Positions 45,878-56,168 are shown, counted from the stretch's first letter. The stretch is DNA of 64,000 nucleotides from Hyphomicrobium zavarzinii ATCC 27496 (GCF_000383415.1 NZ_KB911255.1:101001-165000); one strand, 5' to 3'. Notes: a model not told the origin generated them from the sequence alone. Program-made: numbers and translations.

Positions 45878-47299
45878 GTGCGGTTGCGGCCGTTTCTCAA
45901 TGCGGGAGCTGTTGTGCTCGCTGCGGCGTGTGCCGTGGCGTCCCAACCTGCGCTCGCGCAGCGGTGGACACCGCTGACCGGCGTGCTGACGCCCGAGGGT
46001 GAGCCCACCGAGCGCCCCAAAGAAACCAAGGAGCCGGAGCGGAGCACCCCCGCCAAGACGCCGGCCGAGCCGGCCAAGAGCACGCCTTCCTCTTCAACGG
46101 ACGTTGCGACGGAGAAGCTGTCGCTCAAGGTTACCCTGACGAAGACCGTGACGGACGGGCAACCGCATGGCGGTCTTGGGGTCCGGGTGACGACCGTCGA
46201 CGCGGATCTCGCCGACGCGCTGGGTCTCGGCACCGAGCGCGGCGCGCTGGTTTCCGATGCGCCTCAGGGCAACACCGGGGTGCGTGCCGGCGACGTGATT
46301 CAGAAGGTCGATGGGCGCGAGGTTACGGATTCAGACACGCTGACGGCCGTGCTTCGCGGGCTCAACCCGGATCAGTCGGTCACGGTCGACGTCTGGCGCG
46401 CGGGACAGGGTGCGGCGGATCTCAAGCGCTTCCTGATTGCGCGGGCGGACGCGGGCAATGTCGGCGCCTCGGCGAGCCTCGGGCGGCTGTTGTCGCTCGG
46501 GCTGGTTCTGGGGCCAAAGGATTTCGCCGAAGCGGCCCGTTACTATCTCAAGGCCGCCGAGGCGGGGCACCTCGCCTCCATGACGCGCTACGGGCTGTTC
46601 GCGAAGGACGGCATCGGCATCCCCAAGAACGAGACGCTGGCCGCCAAGTGGTTCCTTCAGGCAGCCGAGGGCGGGCAGGAAGCCGCGATGACCAATCTCG
46701 GCACGCTCTACGAGACGGGGCGGGGCGCGACGCAGGATTACGCCGAGGCGGCGCGCTGGTACCGGCGTGCGGTGGACAAGGGGCATATCTTCGCCATGCA
46801 CAAGCTCGCGCTCCTCTACGAGACGGGCAAGGGTGTGCCGAAGGACGACCAGGAGGCGGTGAAGCTTTTGCGTGAGGCGTCCGACAAGGGGCTCAGCGAG
46901 GCGACGTCATGGCTCGCGGAGAAGTATGAGCTGGGGCGCGGGATTCCCAAGGATGAGGCGGAAGCTTTCCGTCTCAATGCGCGTGCCGCCGATCAGGTGC
47001 GCCGCTCGGCGGAGCTCGGGAATGCGGTGGCGACCTTCAATCTCGGTGTTCTCTATCGCATCGGCAAAGGCGTGAAAAAGAGCGATACGGAGGCGGCCTA
47101 TTGGGTGGTGCGCTCGCTCAAGCTCGGCGACAAGTATCTGGTCTCGGAGCTGATGCGCAATCCGAACGTGCTGTCACTCGGAGACCGGAAGTGGCTACAG
47201 GAAGTCCTTCGCGACGAAGGCGCCTACAAGGGGCCGATCAACGGCAGCTTCACGCCGGAGGTTCGCACCGCGATGGAATCGCTCGCCGGGCGGGCGTGA
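45878..47299 (+). CDS. Exported PDZ-Sel1 repeat protein with peptidoglycan-binding-like C-terminus
   Basis: A 473-residue envelope protein with signal peptide (about 1-28, ALA-QRW), a Pro/Glu/Thr linker, and a PDZ domain (about 85-180, LADALGLGTERGALVSD and GVRAGDVIQKVDGREV). Five to six Sel1 repeats follow (about 195-420, e.g. NLGTLYETGRGATQDYAEAA). The C-terminal segment is GAYKGPINGSFTPEVRTAME. I chose GTG 45878 because GGGGG ends 6 nt upstream; TTG 45860 is an alternative. It is 36 bp after cysK on the same strand. Likely a periplasmic scaffold; function unknown. Confidence 0.8.
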   Translation: MRLRPFLNAGAVVLAAACAVASQPALAQRWTPLTGVLTPEGEPTERPKETKEPERSTPAKTPAEPAKSTPSSSTDVATEKLSLKVTLTKTVTDGQPHGGLGVRVTTVDADLADALGLGTERGALVSDAPQGNTGVRAGDVIQKVDGREVTDSDTLTAVLRGLNPDQSVTVDVWRAGQGAADLKRFLIARADAGNVGASASLGRLLSLGLVLGPKDFAEAARYYLKAAEAGHLASMTRYGLFAKDGIGIPKNETLAAKWFLQAAEGGQEAAMTNLGTLYETGRGATQDYAEAARWYRRAVDKGHIFAMHKLALLYETGKGVPKDDQEAVKLLREASDKGLSEATSWLAEKYELGRGIPKDEAEAFRLNARAADQVRRSAELGNAVATFNLGVLYRIGKGVKKSDTEAAYWVVRSLKLGDKYLVSELMRNPNVLSLGDRKWLQEVLRDEGAYKGPINGSFTPEVRTAMESLAGRA

Positions 47300-47324
47300 T
47301 CTTCCTCGCCGAACGGGACAAAAG

Positions 47325-47361
47325 AAAAGCCCTCCGGCTGGTGTGCAGCCGGAGGGCTTTT
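47325..47361. terminator. Rho-independent terminator between the Sel1 gene and sga
   Basis: A perfect 15-bp stem (aaaagccctccggct / agccggagggctttt) with a 7-nt loop, A-run on the left and T-run on the right. It can serve both converging genes. Confidence 0.92.
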
Positions 47362-47378
47362 TCGTTCGTGGCTGCCGA

Positions 47379-48578
47379 TCAGGCGGCCTTGGCGAGGGGG
47401 CGTGCGCTGTCTGCGATGTAGGCCATCGCAGCCTGCACGCCGCCCTTCTTGTGCGGCACGCCAGCAAGCTCGAGACCCATCTCCACGCCGGTGAGGGCGC
47501 CGAGAACGGTGAGCTCGTTGGTGTCGCCGAGGTGAGCGATGCGGAAGGCCTTGCCGGCGAGCTTGTTCAGGCCGGTGCCAAGCGACATGTTGAAGCTTTC
47601 GAGCACGAGCTTGCGGAAGGCGTCGGCGTTGTGGCCATCGGGCATGAGCACGGTGGTCACGGCCGGGCTGTCGTATTTCTCGTCACGGCAGTTGACCTCG
47701 AGGCCCCAGGTGCGGACCGCGATGCGCGTTGCCTCGGCGAGACGCTCGTGGCGGGCGAGCACGTTCTCCAAGCCTTCCTCGTGGATCAGCTTGATCGACT
47801 CGTCGAGGCCATAGAGCAGGCCGGTCGCCGGCGTGTAGGGGAAGTAGCCGTCGCCGTTGAACGCGAGCATGTCGTCCCACGAGAAATAGGAGCGGGCGAG
47901 CTTCGCGGTCTTCGAGGCGGCGATGGCCTTGTCGGAAATGGCGGTGAACGACAGTCCCGGCGGCATCATCATGCCCTTCTGCGAGCCGGAGACCGTGACG
48001 TCGATGCCCCATTCGTCATGGCGCAGATCGGCGGCGGCAAGGCCCGAGATGGAATCCGTCATCAGGAGCGCCGGGTGGTCGGCAGCATCAATGGCGCGGC
48101 GCACCTCGTCGAGGCGCGTGCGGCAGCCGGTCGAGGTTTCGTTGTGCACGACGCACACGGCCTTGATGGTCTTGGCCTTGTCCTTGCGGAGATGGGCTTC
48201 GATCTCGTTGGCGTCGGCGCCAATGCGCCAGTCGGTCTGGATGACCTCGGCGCGCAGGCCGAGACGGTCAACCATCTGCTTCCAGAGAACGGCGAACTGG
48301 CCAGTCTCCACCATCAGCACGCGGTCGCCGGGCGAGAGCGTGTTGGTGAGAGCGGCTTCCCATGCGCCCGTTCCGGACGAGGGATAAATGATCACGTGGC
48401 CCTGCGTCTTGAACAGGGTCTTTACGCCGGAAAGAACGCGCTTGCCGAGCTTCTGAAATTCAGGACCGCGATGATCGAGGATCTGGCGGGCCATGGCCGC
48501 GATGATCCGCTCGGGAATGGGAGTCGGACCTGGAATTTGCAGGAAGTGCCGGCCCGGGCGGCGTGGCTCGTTCGACAT
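47379..48578 (-). CDS. Serine-glyoxylate aminotransferase
   Basis: A 399-residue class V aminotransferase: IPGPTPIPERIIAAM at the start, LDHRGPEF, and the PLP lysine in VSGSQKGMMMPPG (about residue 200). It closely follows the family of Hyphomicrobium and Methylobacterium SGAT, which converts serine and glyoxylate to hydroxypyruvate and glycine in the serine cycle. It could also serve photorespiration-like glyoxylate disposal. The rest of the serine cycle is not in the window. ATG 48578 has a GAGAAGGGGA Shine-Dalgarno. Monocistronic. Confidence 0.88.
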   Translation of the reverse strand: MSNEPRRPGRHFLQIPGPTPIPERIIAAMARQILDHRGPEFQKLGKRVLSGVKTLFKTQGHVIIYPSSGTGAWEAALTNTLSPGDRVLMVETGQFAVLWKQMVDRLGLRAEVIQTDWRIGADANEIEAHLRKDKAKTIKAVCVVHNETSTGCRTRLDEVRRAIDAADHPALLMTDSISGLAAADLRHDEWGIDVTVSGSQKGMMMPPGLSFTAISDKAIAASKTAKLARSYFSWDDMLAFNGDGYFPYTPATGLLYGLDESIKLIHEEGLENVLARHERLAEATRIAVRTWGLEVNCRDEKYDSPAVTTVLMPDGHNADAFRKLVLESFNMSLGTGLNKLAGKAFRIAHLGDTNELTVLGALTGVEMGLELAGVPHKKGGVQAAMAYIADSARPLAKAA

Positions 48579-48837
48579 ATTCGTCCCCTTCTCCGCTCGC
48601 TGCGTAGCGGCCGCTTGTCCTGCGGAGGGTTGCTCCGAAGGAGGAGAGGCCTGCCATGTTTTTGGTTCATCTGCGCGAGCAGCGGCTTCTTAAAGATTGA
48701 AAGGCGGGGCGCCGTCAAGGCTGTTTGCCCCGGCCAAGGTGCCATACGGCCGCAGTTTTTCGTATTTTTCGACTTAAAGACGTTATGTCGCGAACGCGTT
48801 TTGCGAAAACGTCATTCGAAATAGAAAAAAATGCTGA

Positions 48838-49656
48838 TCAGGTTTTTACGGGCTGGGGTTCTCGAACCGCCGATACGAGATAGTTCACGTCGGTGTCGTC
48901 GGCGAGGCTCCACTGATCGCGGAGGGGGCTGTAGACGAAACCCTTGAAGCGGGTCTCGCCGAGACCCGCGCTCGCGATGTGGCGGCCCAACTCGTCAGGC
49001 GTCACGAAGCGATCCCATTGATGCGTACCTCTCGGCAGCCATCCGAGCACGTACTCGGCGGCCACAATGGCGAGCGCGTAGGACTTCAGCGTGCGATTGA
49101 TGGTCGACAGCACGAGCATGCCGCCAGGGCGGACCAGGCTCGCGCAGGTTTTCACGAAGGCGCCAACGTCGGGGACGTGCTCGACGACCTCGAGACAGGC
49201 CACAGCATCGTAAAGCTCGCCAGCGGCTACGAGCGCTTCCGCCGTCGTCACCCGGTAGTCGATGTCGAGGCCCTGAGGCGTGGCGTGGTCGCGGGCGATG
49301 GCGATGTTCTTGTCGCCCGGATCGATGCCGGTTACGCGCGCGCCGAGGCGGGCCAGGGGCTCGGACATGAGGCCGCCGCCGCAACCCACGTCGAGAACGC
49401 GGAGATCCTTCAGGGGGCGAAGGCCCGACGTCTCGCGTCCGAAGTGACGGGTCAGCTCGTCGCGGATGAAGGTGAGCCGCGCGGGGCCAATCTGGTGAAG
49501 CGGCCGGAATTTTCCGAGCGGATCCCACCAGGCCTTGGCGAGGCGCTGAAAGCGCTCGATCTCCGCGTCGTCGAGATTGGCCGGCCCCGCGCCAGGAGTG
49601 GCGCCGGCGGCTGCGGGGGAGTTCGGTTCGGTGGAGGTCTGGACGGGCTGGCTCAT
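48838..49656 (-). CDS. ubiG: Ubiquinone biosynthesis O-methyltransferase
   Basis: Performs both O-methylations of ubiquinone synthesis. The 272-residue protein has the SAM loop VLDVGCGGGLMSEPLARLGA, WWDPLGKFRPLHQIGPARL and MLVLSTINRTLKSY. The first 35 residues are Pro/Ala/Thr-rich and not conserved. It is divergent from lysC with 265 bp between them, a placement conserved in Rhizobiales. Confidence 0.94.
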   Translation of the reverse strand: MSQPVQTSTEPNSPAAAGATPGAGPANLDDAEIERFQRLAKAWWDPLGKFRPLHQIGPARLTFIRDELTRHFGRETSGLRPLKDLRVLDVGCGGGLMSEPLARLGARVTGIDPGDKNIAIARDHATPQGLDIDYRVTTAEALVAAGELYDAVACLEVVEHVPDVGAFVKTCASLVRPGGMLVLSTINRTLKSYALAIVAAEYVLGWLPRGTHQWDRFVTPDELGRHIASAGLGETRFKGFVYSPLRDQWSLADDTDVNYLVSAVREPQPVKT

Positions 49657-49921
49657 GGGCGCGAAGGTGACAGGGTGGACGCGATTGTCAATGTCGCGAG
49701 GTCGGCCGTCTGCTCCAGGCCGGCTTGCGGCCCTTCCGGCAGGCGAACCCCCAGGTGCTCCATCGGAAAATGCTTCGTTGCAGCGATCCGGCGTTCCCGG
49801 TAAGAGAACGGCCGAAACGAGGTCAAGTCCCCTTGCGGCTCCGCCAGTGGACAGGCCCTCAAGACGATCTTCCAGACAGAACCGGGTTTTTGTTCAGAAC
49901 CGGGCTTCGAGCGGTTAGGCC

Positions 49922-51184
49922 ATGGCTGTTGTCGTGATGAAATTCGGTGGCACCTCGGTTGCCAACGTCGAGCGCATCAAGAACGTTGCGCGCCACGTCA
50001 AACGCGAGGTCGACGCCGGCAACAAGGTTGCCGTGGTGGTTTCGGCCATGTCGGGTGCGACAAACCAGCTCGTCTCTTGGGTGAACGAGGCGTCTCCGCT
50101 GCACGACAAGCGCGAGTACGACGCGGTCGTTGCCAGCGGCGAGCAGGTCACGGCGGGTCTGACTGCGATCGTTCTCCAGTCGATGGGCGTCAAGGCGCGC
50201 TCCTGGCAGGGATGGCAGGTTCCGGTCGAAACCAGCACCGCCCACGGCTCGGCCCGCATCACGGGCATCGCGGGCGAGGATCTCAAGCGCTCGCTCGATG
50301 CGGGCGAGGTGGCGGTGATCACCGGCTTCCAGGGCGTGGAGCCCAAGTCCAAACGGATCGCGACGCTTGGGCGCGGCGGATCGGATACGAGCGCGGTGGC
50401 CATCGCGGTCGCGCTCAAGGCCGACGTTTGCGACATCTATACGGACGTCGATGGTGTCTACACCACGGACCCCCGGATCGTGCCCAAGGCGCGGCGCCTG
50501 CCCAAGGTGAGCTACGAAGAAATGCTCGAGATGGCATCCTCCGGCTCCAAGGTGCTGCAGACGCGCTCGGTCGAGCTGGCGATGGTGTATCAGGTCAAGA
50601 CGCGCGTGCTGTCGAGCTTCGTCAAGCCCGACGACATGGCGCCGGTCAGGGCCGGCAATCTTGAGAATATCGGGACAATCGTTTGCGGCGAGGATGAGAT
50701 CGTGGAAAGCCAAGTCGTCAGCGGCATCGCCTACGCTCGGGATGAGGCGAAAATCACCATGCTGAAGCTCGAGGACAAACCGGGCATCGCGGCGCGCATT
50801 TTCGTGCCGCTGGCCGAGGCCTCGATCAACGTGGACATGATCGTCCAGAACGTCGCCGCAGACGGCCGCCACGCCGATATGACGTTCACGGTGCAGGCCG
50901 CCGAGCTTCCCCGGGCGCTCGAAGTGCTCAAGGCGGCGCGCGCCGACATCGGCGATTTCGAGCTGCAAAGCTCCGCGGACGTGGCAAAGGTCTCGGTGAT
51001 CGGCATCGGCATGCGCAGCCACGCGGGTGTTGCGGCGCAAATGTTCAAGGCGCTCTCCGAGAAGGGGATCAACATCCTGGCGATCTCCACTTCTGAGATT
51101 AAGATCAGTGTGTTGATCGATGCGGCTTATGCGGAGCTCGCGGTCCGGACACTGCACACGATCTACGGTCTCGACGCAGCCTGA
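49922..51184 (+). CDS. lysC: Aspartate kinase
   Basis: First step of the lysine/threonine/methionine pathway. The 420 residues have a kinase domain (KFGGTSVANVERI; GRGGSDTSAVAIA; YTDVDGVYTTDPR) and two C-terminal ACT domains (about 265-410) for allosteric feedback. The class is the 400-residue alpha/beta-type lysC. A 12-nt direct repeat occurs in the leader (around 49875 and 49897), with no clear attenuator. Confidence 0.95.
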   Translation: MAVVVMKFGGTSVANVERIKNVARHVKREVDAGNKVAVVVSAMSGATNQLVSWVNEASPLHDKREYDAVVASGEQVTAGLTAIVLQSMGVKARSWQGWQVPVETSTAHGSARITGIAGEDLKRSLDAGEVAVITGFQGVEPKSKRIATLGRGGSDTSAVAIAVALKADVCDIYTDVDGVYTTDPRIVPKARRLPKVSYEEMLEMASSGSKVLQTRSVELAMVYQVKTRVLSSFVKPDDMAPVRAGNLENIGTIVCGEDEIVESQVVSGIAYARDEAKITMLKLEDKPGIAARIFVPLAEASINVDMIVQNVAADGRHADMTFTVQAAELPRALEVLKAARADIGDFELQSSADVAKVSVIGIGMRSHAGVAAQMFKALSEKGINILAISTSEIKISVLIDAAYAELAVRTLHTIYGLDAA

Positions 51185-51325
51185 CCGACCGGCGCGAGCC
51201 GTTAAGGTCTGGCTATCGCTTTTCCGGCAGCATTTCCGCATTCGCGCTCAAATTAACGTATAACGGCGCATGACCCCTGGGGTACCTAGGGGGGTGCGGA
51301 TCCATATTTCAACGGCTATTGCCTT

Positions 51326-53617
51326 ATGCACTCGAGACGCGGCGACGAGCCCCGTGTGATGCCAACCGAGCCGGCGCTGCGTGTCATCATGCGCCGGCTG
51401 CGGGACATCATGGCCGAGCCGGCGGACGGGCAGCAGCGGCTCGACAAGATCGTGCGCCAGATCGCCGGCGTGATGGTGGCCGACGTCTGCTCGATCTACC
51501 TGAGGCGTCAGGACGGATCGCTCGAGCTGTTCGCCAGCGAAGGCCTCAACGCTTCCGCAGTGCACAATACGATGCTGAAGCGCGGCGAAGGCCTCGTGGG
51601 CCGGTGCGCCGAGCTCGGGGTGCCGATCAACGAGCCGGACGCCTCGAAGCACCCCGCCTTCTCCTACCGGCCCGAGACCGGCGAAGAGATCTACCACTCG
51701 CTGCTGGCGGTGCCGATCCAGCGCAGCGGGCAGGTGCTCGGCGTGCTGGTCGTCCAGAACCGCACGGTCAAGGAATACTCGGACGAGGACGTCGAGGTGA
51801 TGCAGGCAACGGCGATGGTCGTTGCGGAGCACCTCGTGTCCGGCGCGGTGAGCGGGGTCGGATCGGCGATCGAGATCTCGCGGGCGCTGTCAAAGGTGGT
51901 GTCCGGCGAGCCGATCTCGGAAGGCATCGCGCTCGGCCACGTGATGCTGCACGAGCCCAGGATCGTCGTCACCAAGCTGATGGCCGACGATCCGGCGGCG
52001 GAGTTGCGCCGGCTCGAGGACGCCATCCTGGAGCTCAAGACCTCGCTCGACGACATGCTGAGCCACGAGCTTCTGTCAGGCGCGGGAGATCATCGCGACG
52101 TGCTCGAAGCCTATCGCATGTTCGCCCACGATCGCGGCTGGGAGCGCCGGCTCAGGGAGGCGGTGCAGAGCGGCCTCACGGCGGATGCGGCGGTGGAGCG
52201 CGTCAAGAACGGCACGCGCGCGCGGATGCTGAAGCAGGCCGATCCCTTTTGGCGCGAGCGCCAGCGCGACCTCGACGATCTATCGGACCGGCTCTTGCGC
52301 ATTCTCGCGGGCGTTCCCACCGGCCTCATCAATCCGCCGGAAATGCCCTCAGATACCATTCTGGTGGCGCGGAACATGGGCCCGGCGGAGTTGATCGACT
52401 ATGACCGCTCGCGGCTGAGGGGCCTCGTCATCGAGGATGGCAGCGGGCAGAGCCACGTGGCGATCGTCGCCAAGGCGCTCGGCATTCCGGCGGTGGGCCA
52501 GGCCGAGGGCATCGTGGAGCGGGTGACGGCTGGCGATGCGATCATCGTCGACGGCGTGATCGGCGAAGTGCACGTGCGCCCTTCGAGCGAGGTGGTTTCC
52601 GCCTATACCGACAAGGTGCGTTTCCGGGCGCGGCGGCAGAAGCAGTACGAGGCGCTGCGCGATCTTCCGGCCGAGACGATGGACGGCGAGCGCATCACGC
52701 TGCAGATCAACGCCGGTTTGCTCGCGGATATGCCCCATCTCAAGGAATCCGGCTCCGACGGCATCGGTCTGTTCCGCACCGAGCTCATGTTCATGCTCTC
52801 GCACAGCTTGCCGCGGGTGGACCGGCAGACGCAGGCTTACGAAGCCATTCTGACGGAAGCGGACGGCAAGCCGGTGGTGTTCCGGTCGCTCGACATCGGC
52901 GGCGACAAGGTGCTTCCCTACCTTAGCCACGTGCCGGAGGAAAATCCGGCGATCGGCTGGCGGGCGATCCGCATGTCGCTCGACCGGCCGGCGCTGTTCC
53001 GCATGCAAGTGCGCGCCCTTCTGCGGGCCGCAGCCGGCAAAGAGCTGCGCATCATGATCCCGATGGTCTCCGTCGCCACGGAGATGGACGAGATCAGGGT
53101 TCTGATCGACAAAGAGCGTGACATCGCCGCGGCGCGGGGCATCGCGCCTCCGAGCAAGCTCCTGATTGGGGCCATGATCGAGGTTCCGAGCGTCCTGTTC
53201 GAGCTGGACGAGCTTCTGCAGAGGGTCGATTTCGTCTCGGTCGGCAGCAACGATCTTACCCAGTTTCTGTTCGCGGCGGACCGCTCGAACCCGCGCGTGG
53301 CAAGCCGGTTCGACTCGCTTTCGGTTGCCTCACTCAGGGCGTTGAAGCAACTCGCGAGGGCCTGCCGCAAGCACGGGGTCGCGCTCACGCTCTGCGGTGA
53401 GATGGCCGGGCGCCCGGTTGAAGCCATGTGCCTCATCGGCCTCGGTTTCAGGACGCTCTCCATGGCGCCGGCGTCGATCGGTCCGGTCAAGACCATGATC
53501 CGCTCGCTCAATGCGGAGGCGATCACGCTGCTGCTCGACCGCCTGCTGGTCGGCCGGTCGGGCAGTCTCCGGAGCGAGCTCGAGGCGTTCGCGGCCGAGC
53601 ACGGCGTCGAAATCTAG
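51326..53617 (+). CDS. ptsP: Phosphoenolpyruvate-protein phosphotransferase, PTS-Ntr EI
   Basis: Takes phosphate from PEP and passes it through NPr to PtsN. The 763 residues hold an N-terminal GAF sensor domain (about 30-170, which binds glutamine/2-oxoglutarate in relatives). The EI domains follow: the swivelling His in DGSGQSHVAIVAKALG, and the TIM barrel with GIGLFRTELMFM and VSVGSNDLTQFLFAADR. ATG 51359 is an alternative start. It lies between lysC and prfA as in other Rhizobiales. Confidence 0.95.
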   Translation: MHSRRGDEPRVMPTEPALRVIMRRLRDIMAEPADGQQRLDKIVRQIAGVMVADVCSIYLRRQDGSLELFASEGLNASAVHNTMLKRGEGLVGRCAELGVPINEPDASKHPAFSYRPETGEEIYHSLLAVPIQRSGQVLGVLVVQNRTVKEYSDEDVEVMQATAMVVAEHLVSGAVSGVGSAIEISRALSKVVSGEPISEGIALGHVMLHEPRIVVTKLMADDPAAELRRLEDAILELKTSLDDMLSHELLSGAGDHRDVLEAYRMFAHDRGWERRLREAVQSGLTADAAVERVKNGTRARMLKQADPFWRERQRDLDDLSDRLLRILAGVPTGLINPPEMPSDTILVARNMGPAELIDYDRSRLRGLVIEDGSGQSHVAIVAKALGIPAVGQAEGIVERVTAGDAIIVDGVIGEVHVRPSSEVVSAYTDKVRFRARRQKQYEALRDLPAETMDGERITLQINAGLLADMPHLKESGSDGIGLFRTELMFMLSHSLPRVDRQTQAYEAILTEADGKPVVFRSLDIGGDKVLPYLSHVPEENPAIGWRAIRMSLDRPALFRMQVRALLRAAAGKELRIMIPMVSVATEMDEIRVLIDKERDIAAARGIAPPSKLLIGAMIEVPSVLFELDELLQRVDFVSVGSNDLTQFLFAADRSNPRVASRFDSLSVASLRALKQLARACRKHGVALTLCGEMAGRPVEAMCLIGLGFRTLSMAPASIGPVKTMIRSLNAEAITLLLDRLLVGRSGSLRSELEAFAAEHGVEI

Positions 53618-53710
53618 GCCGGTACTCCATCCGCCGAGGGAATTTGCTTGCAGGCCAGCCCGGTTGGCTGCATGTCGCGGGATTAGCGAAGGCTCCAATA
53701 CAAGAAGACC

Positions 53711-54796
53711 ATGAGTGTCATTCCCAAAGAGAAGCTCGCACGGCTCATCGAGCGCTACGAAACTATCCAGGCCGAGCTGAACGAGGGCGCCCCTCAGGCG
53801 ACCTATGTGAAGCTTACCAAGGAGTTTTCCGAACTCACCCCGCTCATCACGGCGGTGCGGGAGCTGGAGGCGGCCGAGCAGGAGGTGCGTGATCTCGAAG
53901 CGCTGATCAAGGATCCCGCCCAGGACAGGGACGTGGTGGATCTCGCCCGCGAGGAGCTCACGCAGCTTGGCCCCCGGATCGAGGCGATGGAGCAGGGCCT
54001 ACGGATTCTGCTGCTGCCGAAGGACGCCGCCGACGAGAAGAGCGCCATTCTCGAAGTTCGCGCAGGCACCGGCGGCGACGAGGCGGCGCTGTTTGCGGCG
54101 GATCTGTTCCGCATGTACCAGCGCTATGCCGATACCAAGGGATGGAAGACGGAGATCATCTCCGTGTCGGAAAACGATCTCGGCGGCTACAAGGAAATCA
54201 TCGCGTCAATCACGGGGCGGGGCGTGTTCGCGCGGCTCAAGTACGAGAGCGGCGTGCATCGCGTGCAGCGCATTCCGGCAACCGAGAGCGGCGGGCGCAT
54301 CCACACCTCGGCAGCGACGGTGGCGGTGCTGCCGGAGGCCGAGGACATCGACATCGAGATCAAGGACCAGGACATCCGGATCGACACCATGCGTGCGGGC
54401 GGAGCCGGCGGGCAGCACGTCAACAAGACGGACAGCGCCGTGCGCATCACGCATCTGCCGACCGGCATCGTCGTGGTTTCGGCCGAGAAATCCCAGCATC
54501 AGAACCGCAGGCTCGCCATGCAGGTGCTGCGTTCGCGCATCTATGAAGCGGAGCGGGAGCGTGCCGACAGCGAGCGCAGCCAGGCGCGCAAGAGCCAGGT
54601 GGGATCGGGAGATCGCTCGCAGCGCATCCGGACCTACAACTTCCCGCAGGGGCGCGTGACGGATCACCGGATCAATCTCACGCTGCACAGCATCGACAGG
54701 ATCATGGAAGGCATCGGGCTGGACGAGATCATCGATCAGCTCATCGCCGAGCATCAGGCCTCGGAGCTTGCCGCGATGGAAGGCCATGGCGCGTGA
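53711..54796 (+). CDS. prfA: Peptide chain release factor 1
   Basis: Reads UAA and UAG stops and hydrolyses the peptidyl-tRNA. The 361 residues contain the stop-recognition PAT motif ([10 protein letters not shown]) and GGQ ([16 protein letters not shown]) whose Gln is methylated by PrmC. It overlaps prmC by 11 bp. Confidence 0.97.
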   Translation: MSVIPKEKLARLIERYETIQAELNEGAPQATYVKLTKEFSELTPLITAVRELEAAEQEVRDLEALIKDPAQDRDVVDLAREELTQLGPRIEAMEQGLRILLLPKDAADEKSAILEVRAGTGGDEAALFAADLFRMYQRYADTKGWKTEIISVSENDLGGYKEIIASITGRGVFARLKYESGVHRVQRIPATESGGRIHTSAATVAVLPEAEDIDIEIKDQDIRIDTMRAGGAGGQHVNKTDSAVRITHLPTGIVVVSAEKSQHQNRRLAMQVLRSRIYEAERERADSERSQARKSQVGSGDRSQRIRTYNFPQGRVTDHRINLTLHSIDRIMEGIGLDEIIDQLIAEHQASELAAMEGHGA

Positions 54797-55697
54797 AGCG
54801 GGCGATCCCGGCTTGTCTTTGTTCGGCGGGCTCGAAGCGCGCGAGGCGGTGACGACGCTGGCGCGCGTGCTGGCTGACGCCGGCATCGACGGAGCCGCGC
54901 GCGATGCACGCTTGCTGGTGCTGGCCGCGCTCGGTCTTTCGGCGACCGATCTCATGAGAGAGCCCGAGCGTGCCGTTCGGCCCGAAGAGGCCCGGAGGCT
55001 GGCGGAATTCGCCAACCGGCGCGCGGCTCACGAGCCTGTCTCACGCATTCTCGGCGAGCGCGGCTTCTACGGCAGAACCTTTCACATCACGCCCGCGACA
55101 CTCGATCCGAGGCCGTGCACGGAGACCGTGGTCGAGGCGGCGCTGGAGGTCGTGGAGCGGGAAGGCTGGCGCAACAGGCCGATCCGCATTCTCGACGTCG
55201 GCACGGGCTCGGGGGCGCTGCTCGTCACGCTGCTCGCTGAGCTGCCTCTGGCGACGGGGCTCGGCACCGACATCAGCGATGCCGCGCTCGACGTGGCATG
55301 TGCCAATGCGGAGCGCCTCGGCGTGGGGGTGCGCGCCTCCTTTCAGAATCGCCGCTCGCTTGACGGCGTGGAAGGCACTTTCGATCTCGTCGTGTCGAAT
55401 CCGCCTTATATTCCAAGCGGAGAGATCGGCGGCCTTGATGCGGATGTGCGCGACTACGATCCGCTCGGCGCGCTCGATGGCGGAGCCGATGGTCTCGCCA
55501 TCTACCGGGAGCTGGCGGCTGGGGTGCCGAGGGTCGTGCCGGAGGGCTGGGTGTTGCTGGAAGTCGGAGCTGGGCAAGCCCCGGATGTCGAGGCAATTTT
55601 CCGCGAATCCCTGGGGATGGGTTCACTGGCGGAGACAAGGACCTGGCAGGATCTCGGGAAACACACACGCTGTGTTGCGGCTAGGACACATCGTTAG
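54786..55697 (+). CDS. prmC: Release factor glutamine methyltransferase
   Basis: Methylates the GGQ glutamine of release factors. The 303 residues show [20 protein letters not shown] for SAM and the catalytic [11 protein letters not shown] chose ATG 54786, inside the prfA end (11-bp overlap); 54768 would add six residues. It is coupled to its substrate gene. Confidence 0.95.
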   Translation: MAREAGDPGLSLFGGLEAREAVTTLARVLADAGIDGAARDARLLVLAALGLSATDLMREPERAVRPEEARRLAEFANRRAAHEPVSRILGERGFYGRTFHITPATLDPRPCTETVVEAALEVVEREGWRNRPIRILDVGTGSGALLVTLLAELPLATGLGTDISDAALDVACANAERLGVGVRASFQNRRSLDGVEGTFDLVVSNPPYIPSGEIGGLDADVRDYDPLGALDGGADGLAIYRELAAGVPRVVPEGWVLLEVGAGQAPDVEAIFRESLGMGSLAETRTWQDLGKHTRCVAARTHR

Positions 55698-56168
55698 CCA
55701 TGAAACTAAAATCACTTGGATTTGGTGGGCGGCAGGTTTAATGTGCGGTCTAGAGAATTTAATTTCATGCGCAGTTGGTTGTTGGCAGCGGCCCGTTCGG
55801 TAACCCGGCTGTCATTATTTAGCGCATGATGGAATGCGAAACAGGCGGATGAGTGCCGTCGATGGTGCCGCACTTAGCAGGCACACGGCAGCAACCTTGA
55901 GCGCCATTCGCATTCATGCTCCTCCCTTTCGGACATGCCACTGTCGTTCGAGCGCGTAAAGGAACACGGATCTGGGTGGCGGGCGTCGGGGTCCCGCATG
56001 AACCTGGTCGCTGCATGGATGCTGCAGCCTATTTGGGGGTTTTTGGAGTCTGCCGGGCAACCGGTTTAGCGAGGACGCGGGCCGAGGGGACCGCGAGGGA
56101 ACGATCGTACTCACTGCTGCGGTTTGAGCGCGGCAGCCTATTTTCCACAACTGTCGAGAATGGAGCCC
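55698..56168. other. 471-bp stretch before the DUF4167 gene
   Basis: Contains AT-rich sequence (about 55705-55770), a possible 32-codon gene on the minus strand (listed separately) and the leader of the DUF4167 gene. No other gene recognised. Confidence 0.5.
55815..55913 (-). CDS. Possible 32-residue hydrophobic peptide
   Basis: ATG at 55913 has GGGAGG 7 nt upstream (complement of 55920-55927), an excellent ribosome site. The frame encodes MRMALKVAAVCLLSAAP and 15 further residues with one hydrophobic segment, like a signal or membrane micropeptide. An overlapping ATG at 55917 is too close to the Shine-Dalgarno. It ends in two stop codons (TAA TAA). No homologue is recognised. Confidence 0.35.
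   Translation of the reverse strand: MRMALKVAAVCLLSAAPSTALIRLFRIPSCAK

Noticed and set aside
48797..48811. CGTTTT-GCG-AAAACG hairpin downstream of ubiG
   Set aside because: A neat dyad, but no T-run follows on the ubiG strand and the arm length is too short to claim a terminator or operator.
49875..49910. Short direct repeat (agaaccgggnttt) in the lysC leader
   Set aside because: Only about 12 nt, two copies, no leader peptide or attenuator structure.
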